Source: Planctomycetota bacterium (lineage in GTDB: Bacteria > Planctomycetota > Phycisphaerae > Phycisphaerales > SM1A02). From it: a DNA stretch of 8,117 nt. The translations under genes and the position numbers were made by a program. Within the stretch, counting starts at the first letter, position 1; the number at the start of each line of letters is the position of its first letter. This document shows positions 1 through 6,647 of this stretch, one piece after another. Below the pieces are notes generated by a model. That model was not told where the DNA came from and ran no database searches. It was given only the letters and a program-made list of their open reading frames with translations. Location: positions 1-8,117 of the forward strand of contig RFQW01000056.1 of NCBI GenBank assembly GCA_009924765.1, written 5' to 3'.

Positions 1-652
1 ACAGCTGCTCGGCCTCTTCCTTCAGGCTGAAGGTGCGTGCGGGCGCGATCTCCGTGGCGTAGTCGTGATGCGCCGGATCGAACACCTGCGTCTGACGCGC
101 GATGCGCTGCTCGCCGGCGCCGTAGTCGAGGTCGTACACCACCTCCATGCCGGGATCGGCGCGGGGCAGGGCGGCGATCATGGCGTCGCCATCCTCCACC
201 ACGATCGGATCGCGCAGGCGGAAGGTGCGGCGTGGGGCATCCTGCTCCACCAGCCCCACGGCAAGGATCGCTTCCAGGAAGGGCATGGCGCTGCCATCAC
301 CAAGCGGCAACTCCGGGCCCGCGATGCGCAGCACCGCGTTGTCCACGCGAAGGCCCGCAAGCGCGCTCAGGCAGTGCTCCACGGTGTCGATGGTGGCGTC
401 GCCCATGCGCAGCGTGGTGCGGCGCGCGCGCGGAATCACGTGTGATACCAGGCCGGGAATGATCACCGGCGGGTTGAGGTCGATGCGCTCGAACACGATG
501 CCCGTGCCGGGTGGCGCGGGCACGATCTCCAGCGTGGCGTCCTGTCCGTGCAACAACCCCTTGCCCCGCACGATGGCGGGGCCGGCAAGGGTGCGCTGCC
601 GCTCGCCCGATGGCGGGCGTGGGCCGGTCGCGGTGGATGCGGCTGGCGTCAC
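1..652 (-). CDS. lpxC: UDP-3-O-acyl-N-acetylglucosamine deacetylase LpxC, N-terminal part (3' end beyond window)
   Basis: LpxC is the zinc-dependent cytoplasmic deacetylase that removes the N-acetyl group from UDP-3-O-acyl-GlcNAc, the committed step of lipid A synthesis. The 217 visible codons match the first LpxC domain and the start of the second. 'RQRTLAGPAIVRGKGLLHG' (19-36) is the N-terminal strand region; 'TVEHCLSALAGLRVDNAVL' (90-108) holds the Glu-His pair (E92, H93), H93 matching the first zinc ligand (E. coli H79); 'LPLGDGSAMPF' (115-125) is the 'DGSA.PF' motif; 'ARTFSL' (205-210) matches the 'ARTF' substrate-binding segment. The other zinc ligands and the catalytic His lie outside the window. 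The start is GTG at 652, overlapping the lpxD stop by 4 bases (GTGA), with a GAGAAGG ribosome-binding site 4 bases upstream; about 18 residues precede the conserved domain. Some bacteria fuse FabZ to the LpxC C-terminus; that cannot be judged here. Identity is secure, the exact start slightly less so. Confidence 0.95.
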   Translation of the reverse strand, partial: MTPAASTATGPRPPSGERQRTLAGPAIVRGKGLLHGQDATLEIVPAPPGTGIVFERIDLNPPVIIPGLVSHVIPRARRTTLRMGDATIDTVEHCLSALAGLRVDNAVLRIAGPELPLGDGSAMPFLEAILAVGLVEQDAPRRTFRLRDPIVVEDGDAMIAALPRADPGMEVVYDLDYGAGEQRIARQTQVFDPAHHDYATEIAPARTFSLKEEAEQL

Positions 653-1692
653 GGAGCCTTCTCGGAGAGCAGTCGACGGAGCTTCCGTGACCATTCGGGC
701 AGTTTACGGATCGCGGCCACCACCCTCAATTCGGCCAGGATGTCCTGCGCCGGGAATCCACCCCAGGTGGCGCCGGCCGGAACATCCTCCATCACGCCGC
801 TTTTGGCTGCCAGACGGGCGCCGCTGCCCACGCGGCGGTGGTCGGCGATGCCGGTATTGCCGCCGATCTGCACGCCATCGCCGATCTGCACGCTGCCGGC
901 CAGGCCGGTCAGGCCCGCGATCACGCTCATGCGTCCGATCTGGCAGTTGTGCGCGATCTGGCACAGGTTGTCGATCTTGCTGTGTGCGCCGATCACCGTC
1001 ACGCCGAACTTGGCGCGGTCCACGCACGCGTTGGCGCCGATCTCCACGCCGTCCTCAAGCAGCACGCTGCCAAGATGCGGAATGCGCACCAGGCTGCGAC
1101 CATCGGCGGCGGGGCGATAGCCGAAGCCCTCGCTGCCGATCACGGCGCACGCGTTCACGGTGACCTTGTTGCCCAGACGGCAGCGCTCGCGGATGACGGC
1201 GTTCGAGTGGATCACGCAACCCGCGCCCAGCACCGTGTCGGCGCACACCTGCGCACCGGGTTGCAGCACGCAGCCATCGCCGATCTGCGCGTTGCGACCG
1301 ACCACCACCAGCGGTCCGATGCGCACGCCCTTGCCCAGCTTCGCCGATGGATCGATCACGGCCGAAGCATGCACGCCCTCGGCGGGCCACTCGGGCGGCG
1401 GCGCGAAGGCTTCCAGTGCCGTGGCCAGCGCCAGGTCCGCATTCTTCACGCGGATCAGCGCGCGCGTGGCGTCTGCGCCCACTTCCAGTGGCAACTTCTC
1501 CGTGATCACCGCCACGCCCGCCTTCGAAGCGGCCCATCGCGACGCGTACTGGTCGCTGGTGATGAAGGTGGCCTCGTGCGGCCCGGCCTGGTCGATGCCG
1601 TTCATGCCGCGCACCGGCGCGGTGGCGCAGCCTTCCAGCGTTCCGCCCACCAGTGTCGCCAGTTCCGCGGCCGTGGCCGGCGGTCGGCTCAC
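649..1692 (-). CDS. lpxD: UDP-3-O-(3-hydroxyacyl)glucosamine N-acyltransferase LpxD, canonical copy
   Basis: LpxD moves a 3-hydroxyacyl chain from acyl-ACP to the 2-amino group of UDP-3-O-acyl-glucosamine, the third lipid A step, in the cytoplasm. The 347-residue product has the family's usual length and order: an N-terminal uridine-binding domain (about 5-100), a left-handed beta-helix of hexapeptide repeats (about 105-305, e.g. 'AKLGKGVRIGPLVVVG') and a C-terminal helix rich in Arg and Lys. Signature elements are 'VIGSEGFGY' (184-192), 'VDRAKFG' (224-230) and 'DNLCQIAHNCQIG' (241-253), where H248 is the predicted catalytic base (E. coli H239); H285 in 'GIADHRRVG' matches the second conserved His. 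The start is GTG at 1692, sharing four bases (GTGA) with the stop of the chaperone gene upstream; GGGAAG (1703-1698) lies 5 bases before it. The frame stays open further upstream, but that stretch translates like out-of-frame GC-rich DNA and overlaps the chaperone gene. lpxC follows with another 4-base overlap, so the set is probably translationally coupled. Confidence 0.95.
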   Translation of the reverse strand: MSRPPATAAELATLVGGTLEGCATAPVRGMNGIDQAGPHEATFITSDQYASRWAASKAGVAVITEKLPLEVGADATRALIRVKNADLALATALEAFAPPPEWPAEGVHASAVIDPSAKLGKGVRIGPLVVVGRNAQIGDGCVLQPGAQVCADTVLGAGCVIHSNAVIRERCRLGNKVTVNACAVIGSEGFGYRPAADGRSLVRIPHLGSVLLEDGVEIGANACVDRAKFGVTVIGAHSKIDNLCQIAHNCQIGRMSVIAGLTGLAGSVQIGDGVQIGGNTGIADHRRVGSGARLAAKSGVMEDVPAGATWGGFPAQDILAELRVVAAIRKLPEWSRKLRRLLSEKAP

Positions 1693-2288
1693 TTGGTCTT
1701 CCCGGCGGCGAACGCCGTGTTCATCTGCTTGATCACCATGTCGGTGATGTCCAGCGACGAATCGAACCACAGCATGCGACGGCCGCTGATCTGCTGCGTG
1801 ATCGGGCGTGGATCGCTCTTGTCGAAGGGCGGCGTGGCGTCGTCCATGAAGACGATGTCGATGCCCTGCGCCTTGCAGATGCCGCCGAGCGAGGCCTTGA
1901 TGTTGGTGTAGGTGGTTCGCACCAGCAGAGCCTGCTCGAATTCCGCCTTGCGCTTCAGGAATTCCTCGAACACCTTCAGGCGGCCTGCGGCGTCGGTCAG
2001 CTTGCGGCCCGTCTCGGCGTAGCCCGGCGTGTCCGGCTTGAAGTTCTCCAGTTCGGCCTGCAGCGACTGCGTCTCGGCGCCGATGGCGTCGCGCTTGGCG
2101 GCCTCGGCCTTCATCAGTTCCTGCAGTCGCGCTTCGCCGGCCTTGTGCTGGTCCAGGCCCGCGAAGACGCGCTCCAGGTCCACGCAGCCGATCACGGCGG
2201 GCTTCTGGGCGGCGACCATGGCCCACAGCAGCAGGAGCGAGGGGATGGCGGCGATGATGGCGATGCGTCGCATGGTGTGGTTTCGCAT
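1689..2288 (-). CDS. OmpH/Skp-family periplasmic chaperone, second copy
   Basis: The product is a predicted exported, coiled-coil OmpH/Skp-like protein of 199 residues. In the family, Skp trimers hold unfolded outer-membrane proteins in the periplasm and hand them to the BAM complex. The N-terminus is a signal peptide: basic start 'MRNHTMRR', hydrophobic core about 9-25, and a likely cleavage after 'MVAA' (24-27). 'IGCVDLERVF' (33-42) is the first strand typical of OmpH ('V.D..RVF'). Residues about 45-140 are charged, heptad-like helix with a Pro break at 'KPDTPGY'; 'IDIVFMDD' (143-150) and 'ITDMVIKQMN' (181-190) form the C-terminal core strand and helix. It resembles the gene just upstream and is most likely its tandem duplicate. 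ATG at 2288 follows that gene's stop by 10 bases; ATG at 2273, giving a product five residues shorter, is equally possible because neither has a clear ribosome-binding site. Family assignment is firm; the client proteins are inferred. Confidence 0.85.
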   Translation of the reverse strand: MRNHTMRRIAIIAAIPSLLLLWAMVAAQKPAVIGCVDLERVFAGLDQHKAGEARLQELMKAEAAKRDAIGAETQSLQAELENFKPDTPGYAETGRKLTDAAGRLKVFEEFLKRKAEFEQALLVRTTYTNIKASLGGICKAQGIDIVFMDDATPPFDKSDPRPITQQISGRRMLWFDSSLDITDMVIKQMNTAFAAGKTK

Positions 2289-2298
2289 GTTCAGGGGT

Positions 2299-2958
2299 TC
2301 ACTTCGCGTTGGGGGCGGTGGTGGCGGGAGCTGGCGCGCCGGCGGCGCGTGCATTGTTCATGCGCACGATCAGCTTGTCGGTGAGGTCGTAGGCGGGATT
2401 GGCGTACAGCATGCGACGGCGCTGGAACTGGTCCAGCACCTGTCCCTCGAGCGACATCTTCATCTCGCGGCTGGTGGGCAGATCCTCCGAGCCGTCGTCG
2501 ATCACGATGTAGTCGAAGCCCTCGGCCTCGGCCAGCTTGGCGGCCTCGCTGCGCAGGTTGCGGTAGATGCTGCGCCACATCAGGCTCTTCTCGTAGTCCA
2601 GTTCGGAGCCCTTCATGTTGGCCCACTGCTCCAGCTGCAGTTGGTCCAGGATCAGCGGCTCCACCTTCGTCTGGCGATCCGGCGTGTCGGGCATCGCCTC
2701 CACTTCCTTCAGGCCGCTCTCCAGACGCTTCTTGCGGGCCTGCGCCTCTTCCTGGAACTGGCGGCGCATGGCATCCACCTGCACCTCGAATTCCTGGCGC
2801 TCCTGCAGCTTGTCGAACACGCGGGCCAGGCTGATGCTGGCCATGCGCGTGCCTTGCGTGGGCGCGGGCGGTCGGGCCACACCCAGGGCAACGGTGCCCA
2901 GGGCAAAGGCGGTGCTGACGGCGGTGGCAAGAAGGATGGCGCGGGTTCGCGTCGGCAT
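2299..2958 (-). CDS. OmpH/Skp-family periplasmic chaperone, first copy
   Basis: This 219-residue product is a predicted periplasmic OmpH/Skp-like chaperone. A signal peptide spans about 1-29 ('MPTRTRAILLATAVSTAFAL' is its basic and hydrophobic part). 'MASISLARVFDKLQER' (39-54) is the first OmpH strand and helix start. A long charged coiled coil runs about 50-145, rich in Glu, Arg, Gln and Lys, with a Pro-containing turn 'MPDTPDRQ' (89-96). 'GFDYIVIDDGSEDL' (147-160) is the conserved core strand, followed by 'YDLTDKLIVRMNNA' (190-203) and an Ala/Pro-rich tail absent from the second copy. It lies between bamA and the second chaperone gene, the classic place for skp. ATG at 2958 has GGAG at 2972-2969, a rather long spacing of 10 bases. 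Skp is about 160 residues in enterobacteria, so this member is longer, mostly in the coiled coil and tail. Family firm; exact clients inferred from position beside bamA. Confidence 0.85.
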   Translation of the reverse strand: MPTRTRAILLATAVSTAFALGTVALGVARPPAPTQGTRMASISLARVFDKLQERQEFEVQVDAMRRQFQEEAQARKKRLESGLKEVEAMPDTPDRQTKVEPLILDQLQLEQWANMKGSELDYEKSLMWRSIYRNLRSEAAKLAEAEGFDYIVIDDGSEDLPTSREMKMSLEGQVLDQFQRRRMLYANPAYDLTDKLIVRMNNARAAGAPAPATTAPNAK

Positions 2959-2968
2959 GGGTCGGGGT

Positions 2969-2991
2969 CTCCGTTTGAGCCGCGGATTGTA
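2969..2991 (-). promoter_or_regulatory. Possible internal -10 element and ribosome-binding site before the chaperone genes
   Basis: The gap between bamA and the first chaperone gene holds TACAAT (2991-2986 on the minus strand), one mismatch from the TATAAT -10 consensus and AT-rich for this sequence. Transcription from it would begin near 2979, just before GGAG at 2972-2969. No matching -35 box is seen 16-18 bases upstream (AACCAC and neighbours), so this may be chance or a weak promoter. Confidence 0.25.
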
Positions 2992-3018
2992 GAAGCCGGC
3001 GCGCGTCCGTGGTTGGCG

Positions 3019-5451
3019 TCAGAACGGCAGTTCCGCGTTGAACGAGAAGGTCTGCGTGCTGTCGAATTCCTGCTTCACCAGCGGATAGGCGAAGTCGAGC
3101 GCGATCGGCGCGGGGCCCATCATGGGGATGTACAGGCGCAGACCGCTGCCCACGCTCACGCGGTACTGGTTCAGCGACACGCTGTCGTCCACCGTGCCCG
3201 AGTCGGTGAAGAACACCATGGTCACGGCGTCGCTGAACACCGGCACCTCCACCTGCGCGCCCGCGAAGAACAGGAACTGGCCGCCCACGGGGTTGCCTTC
3301 CCAGGTGGGCTGCACCACGCTCACGGCATTGCCGTACTGCGTGTAGGGCGCCACGATCGGTGCGGCGGGCCAGGGTGCCGTGTTCAGCAACGCATCCGCC
3401 TGCGGGCTGACGCCGCGGAACGCGAAGCCGCGGAAGCTTCGGCCGCCCATGTAGTAGCGCTCGAACACCGGCGCGTTGTCGCTGAACAGGTAGCCCGCCT
3501 GGCTGTTGAGTCGCAGCGTGGTCTTGCGACCCAGGAAGTCCTCATCCAGCGTGAGGAAGGTGGTGTAGGCGCCGCGCACGGTGGGGAACTGGTAGTCGCC
3601 CATGTACTCGCTGGCGCTGAAGTCGATCAGGCTGCCCGCGCCCGGGCGCTGGCGGTTGTCCACCGTGTTGCGCTGGATGCTGGCGCTGGCCACGGTGAAA
3701 ACGCTCGGTCCCGCCTGGTTGTACACCTCCACCGGCGTGCCGGTCTGGAAGTCGGTCAGCGTCACCTGATCCACGCGCATGTTCGTGTTGAAGGTCCAGA
3801 AGTCGCCGATGCGACGACCGATGCCCAGCTGGCCGTTGACGCGATTCTCGCTCCAGTAGGGATAGATGCGGTTGCGGTAGAACGCGCTCGCGTTGCCCGA
3901 CCAGTCGCTTTCCAGCAGGTGCGGATCGCCGATGGCGATCGAGTAGGTGCTCACCTCCACGCCGGGCTGGATGCTGATGTTGAAGGTCTGGCCCGCGCCG
4001 CGGAAGGCGCGTCCGCCGGTGAATTCACCGAAGCTCGCCGGCGGATCGGCGATGTCGAAGTTGTACTGGTTCAGCGAGATCTCGCCGCCGAAGCCGTTGT
4101 CCGTGCCCACCGCCACGCCGAAGTTCAGGCTGCCGGTGTTCTTCTCCTTCACCTCCACCAGCACGTCGCGCTTGTTCGGATCGTCGGCGTCGGGCGGCTG
4201 CGCGGTCACGCGCGCCTCGTTGAACAGGCCGCTCGCCTTCAGGCGCTTCTCGGTGTTCTCGATCTCGTTGCCATCCATCGGGCGACCGGGCTGGAAGCGC
4301 ACCAGTCGGCGGATCACCTTGTCGCGCGTGATGAAGTTGCCCTGGATGCGCACCAGTCCCGTCTGGAACTGCTGCCCCTCGCTGATCGTGATCAGCATGT
4401 CCACGTCCGGCTCCTCGCCGGCGCGCACGTAGGTGGCGTCCACCTTGGCGTCCACGTAGCCCATGGTGAAGTACGCGCTCTGCATCAGCTTGGTGCTCTG
4501 CTCGATGCGCGGCTTGGTGTAGGCGTCGCCGGGTCGCAGGGCCATCAGGCCACGCAACTGCTCGGTGGTGAACACGGTCAGGTTGCCCTCGCCGCCGGCG
4601 GCGTCGATGCGCACGCTGCGCAGCCGGTACTGCCGGCCCTCGGTGATCATGAAGATCACCTTCGCCTCCTTCTGGTCCGCGCTCAGTTCCACGCGTCGAT
4701 CCACTCGCACGTCCACGTAGCCGCGGTCCTTGTAGTAGGCGTCCAGCGTGGCCACGTCGTCGATCAGCAGTTCCTCGTCCAGGTTGCCCTTGCGGAACAG
4801 GAAGATCCAGGGCTTGGTCTTGATCTGCGCGCTCAGCTGCTTGGCCGGGAAGGCGCGGTTGCCCACGAACTCGATCTCGCGGATGCGCACGCGCGGGCCC
4901 TCGATGATGCGGAAGATCAGGATGCCCTCGTCCTTCAGGCGGCTTTCGTCCACCGTCACCTCGACCAGATAGTGGCCCTTGCTCTTGTAGAGCTCCTTGA
5001 TCTTGAACACGCTCTGCTGCAGCAGGAAGTCGTCGCGCGGGCCACCCGGGTACAGCGGAATCGCGGCACGCAGTTCCTGATCGCTGAGCGCCTTGTTGCC
5101 CACCGTCTGGATGGCCTCCACGATCATCTGTTCCACCAGCAGGTAGGTCACCTCCACGGTGCCATCGGGCAGCAGCTTGGCGTCGGCGGTGACCGTGGCG
5201 AAGTGGCCAAGGCGGTAAAGGTTGGACACGTCCTCGCGCACCGAGCGGGGGTCGTAGGGCTCGCCCGCGGCCACGCGCATGTTGTTCTTCACTTCCTGTT
5301 CGCCGATGCGGCTCAGGCCAAGCAGTGTGACCTTGCTGATGGGACGGTCGACCAGGCTCTCGTCCTCCACGCCATCGGCGCGTGCCCATGTTGCCACCAG
5401 CAGAACGAGGACGCAGACCAGTCGCGCAAGGCGCGTCAGGGCTGCGCCCAT
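3019..5451 (-). CDS. bamA: Outer-membrane protein assembly factor BamA
   Basis: BamA is the core of the BAM complex, an outer-membrane beta-barrel that inserts other barrel proteins. The product is 810 residues from ATG 5451. A signal peptide fills about 1-25 (hydrophobic 'LVCVLVLLVATWARA'). Five POTRA domains follow, roughly 37-107, 108-185, 186-273, 274-360 and 361-437, recognisable by repeated beta-strand, helix and 'GY' patterns such as 'YKSKGHYLVEV', 'YYKDRGYVDVRV' and 'FTMGYVDAKV'. The barrel runs about 438-810 and contains the lid-loop motif as 'GGRSFRGF' (669-676; RGF core at 674-676), and it ends in Phe ('FNAELPF'), the usual beta-signal ending. The frame extends upstream to GTG 5538 and ATG 5496, but 5451 places a short basic n-region directly before the hydrophobic core; no strong ribosome-binding site decides it. 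This is the first gene of the minus-strand operon, and the chaperone and lipid A genes downstream fit its role. Confidence 0.95.
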   Translation of the reverse strand: MGAALTRLARLVCVLVLLVATWARADGVEDESLVDRPISKVTLLGLSRIGEQEVKNNMRVAAGEPYDPRSVREDVSNLYRLGHFATVTADAKLLPDGTVEVTYLLVEQMIVEAIQTVGNKALSDQELRAAIPLYPGGPRDDFLLQQSVFKIKELYKSKGHYLVEVTVDESRLKDEGILIFRIIEGPRVRIREIEFVGNRAFPAKQLSAQIKTKPWIFLFRKGNLDEELLIDDVATLDAYYKDRGYVDVRVDRRVELSADQKEAKVIFMITEGRQYRLRSVRIDAAGGEGNLTVFTTEQLRGLMALRPGDAYTKPRIEQSTKLMQSAYFTMGYVDAKVDATYVRAGEEPDVDMLITISEGQQFQTGLVRIQGNFITRDKVIRRLVRFQPGRPMDGNEIENTEKRLKASGLFNEARVTAQPPDADDPNKRDVLVEVKEKNTGSLNFGVAVGTDNGFGGEISLNQYNFDIADPPASFGEFTGGRAFRGAGQTFNISIQPGVEVSTYSIAIGDPHLLESDWSGNASAFYRNRIYPYWSENRVNGQLGIGRRIGDFWTFNTNMRVDQVTLTDFQTGTPVEVYNQAGPSVFTVASASIQRNTVDNRQRPGAGSLIDFSASEYMGDYQFPTVRGAYTTFLTLDEDFLGRKTTLRLNSQAGYLFSDNAPVFERYYMGGRSFRGFAFRGVSPQADALLNTAPWPAAPIVAPYTQYGNAVSVVQPTWEGNPVGGQFLFFAGAQVEVPVFSDAVTMVFFTDSGTVDDSVSLNQYRVSVGSGLRLYIPMMGPAPIALDFAYPLVKQEFDSTQTFSFNAELPF

Positions 5452-5567
5452 CGGTCGCGGACCCGAGCAGAGGGGTGGGCGGGCGGAGCCAGGCATGCGA
5501 GCGCGGCGAGGATAGCCGTGGCGCAACCGTGCCGCCACGCATTGGGGCTGCTAGGCTTGCGCGCTTC
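5452..5567. promoter_or_regulatory. Divergent intergenic region between bamA and the second lpxD
   Basis: These 116 bases separate two outward-facing genes and must hold the promoters of both, unless bamA starts further upstream. No consensus promoter is obvious. On the minus strand TATCCT (5514-5509) is a possible -10 for bamA without a good -35; a start just after it would favour the ATG at 5451. On the plus strand TAGGCT (5552-5557) is a weak -10-like hexamer only 10 bases before the lpxD start, which would give an almost leaderless mRNA. No clear ribosome-binding site precedes the plus-strand gene. Confidence 0.5.
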
Positions 5568-6647
5568 ATGCGGCTCGACGAACTGGCTCAGCGCATCGGC
5601 GCCACGCTGCACGGCGACGGTTCGGTGCAGGTGCGCACATGCGCGCCGGTGGACCGCGCGAGCGCGGGACAGGTGAGTTTCGTCGCCAACACCAAGTACA
5701 TCGAGCACCTGCTCACCACCAAGGCGAGCGCGGTCATCGTGTCGCCCGGTGCCGCGGTGCGTGATGGCGTGGCCCGGCTCGAGGCGCGTGATCCCTACTT
5801 CGCCTTCCGCCAGGCCATGGTGGCGCTGCACGGCTTCCGCGTGCATCCCGCGCCTGCCGACGCGCCTGCTGCGCATCCGGAGCGCTCGCCCCAGGCCGTG
5901 GTGCATGCGTCCGCGCGTCTGGGCAAGGGTGTGCATCTGCACGCCGGCTGTGTGGTGGAGCGCAATGCCATCGTCGGCGACGGTTGCGTGCTGTATCCCG
6001 GCGCCTATGTGGGCGAGGGTGCGCAGCTCGATGAGGGCTGCGTGCTGTTCCCCGGCGCCACGGTGTATGACGGTTGCGTGCTCGGCAAGCGCGTCACGCT
6101 GCACGCGCACGCGGTGATCGGCAGCGACGGGTTCGGCTACGCCACCCACGCCGGTCGCCACGAGAAGATTCCGCAGGCCGGCATCGTGGTGCTCGAGGAT
6201 GACGTGGAGATCGGCTCCGGTTGCGTGGTCGAGCGCGCCGCCATGGAGGAGACGCGCATCGGCGCGGGCACCAAGTTCGCCGACCTCATCTCGATCGGCC
6301 ACGGCACGCGCATCGGCAAGCACTGCCTGCTGGTCAGCCTGGTGGGCGTCAGCGGAAGCGTGGAGATGGGCGACTACGTGGTGCTGGGCGGTCAGGCCGG
6401 CGTCACGGGTCACCTGAAGATCGGCAACAACGTGCAGGCATCCGGCAAGGCCGCCATCGTGACCGACCTTCCCGACGGCGCGCGCGTGGGCGGCATTCCC
6501 GCCATCGAACTGGACGCCGCCAAGCGCAATGCGCTCGCCGGCCGTGATCTGTACGGCATGGCACGACGACTCAAGCAGCTCGAGCGCGAGGTGGAACGCC
6601 TGCGCAAGCAGCTGGATCCCTCGAACACCCCATCGGAGAAACCATGA
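5568..6647 (+). CDS. lpxD: Second, diverged LpxD-type UDP-3-O-acylglucosamine N-acyltransferase
   Basis: The 359-residue product has the full LpxD layout: an N-terminal domain beginning 'MRLDELAQRIGATLHGDGS' (about 1-100, with 'QVSFVANTKYIEHL' matching the LpxD 'SF..N..Y' region), hexapeptide repeats (about 108-310) and a C-terminal charged coiled-coil helix ('MARRLKQLEREVERLRKQLD', 331-350). 'VIGSDGFGY' (183-191) is conserved. The active-site segment reads 'DLISIGHGTRIG' (239-250), with H245 replacing the catalytic His of 'IAHN' but Gly in place of the following Asn; 'VERAAM' replaces 'IDRGA'; H282 in 'VTGHLKIG' is retained. It should be a lipid A N-acyltransferase, perhaps with a different acyl chain or sugar substrate from the copy at 649-1692. 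That split is inferred. The frame is open 62 codons further upstream, but ATG 5568 starts the conserved domain. Its stop overlaps the gcvT start (ATGA). Confidence 0.9.
   Translation: MRLDELAQRIGATLHGDGSVQVRTCAPVDRASAGQVSFVANTKYIEHLLTTKASAVIVSPGAAVRDGVARLEARDPYFAFRQAMVALHGFRVHPAPADAPAAHPERSPQAVVHASARLGKGVHLHAGCVVERNAIVGDGCVLYPGAYVGEGAQLDEGCVLFPGATVYDGCVLGKRVTLHAHAVIGSDGFGYATHAGRHEKIPQAGIVVLEDDVEIGSGCVVERAAMEETRIGAGTKFADLISIGHGTRIGKHCLLVSLVGVSGSVEMGDYVVLGGQAGVTGHLKIGNNVQASGKAAIVTDLPDGARVGGIPAIELDAAKRNALAGRDLYGMARRLKQLEREVERLRKQLDPSNTPSEKP

Noticed and set aside
65..445. Plus-strand frame of 126 codons opposite lpxC
   Set aside because: It is an antisense shadow; the minus strand reads as LpxC with conserved motifs.
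1693..2226. Upstream extension of the lpxD frame through the second chaperone gene
   Set aside because: The added residues are Arg/Gly-rich out-of-frame translation with no LpxD similarity; the conserved N-terminus begins at the GTG at 1692.
2976..3014. Sigma-E-like promoter before the chaperone genes (TCAAA on the minus strand)
   Set aside because: No GAACTT-type -35 box is found at the right distance.
5382..5567. Upstream extension of the second lpxD by 62 codons into bamA
   Set aside because: The extension is antisense to the BamA signal peptide, and the LpxD domain starts at ATG 5568.
2029..5676. Open frame of 1215 codons on the plus strand, antisense to the chaperone genes and bamA
   Set aside because: Its translation is dominated by His, Ala, Leu, Arg and Val with no recognisable domain, as expected opposite a GC-rich gene with strong third-base bias. 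The minus strand encodes an unmistakable BamA.
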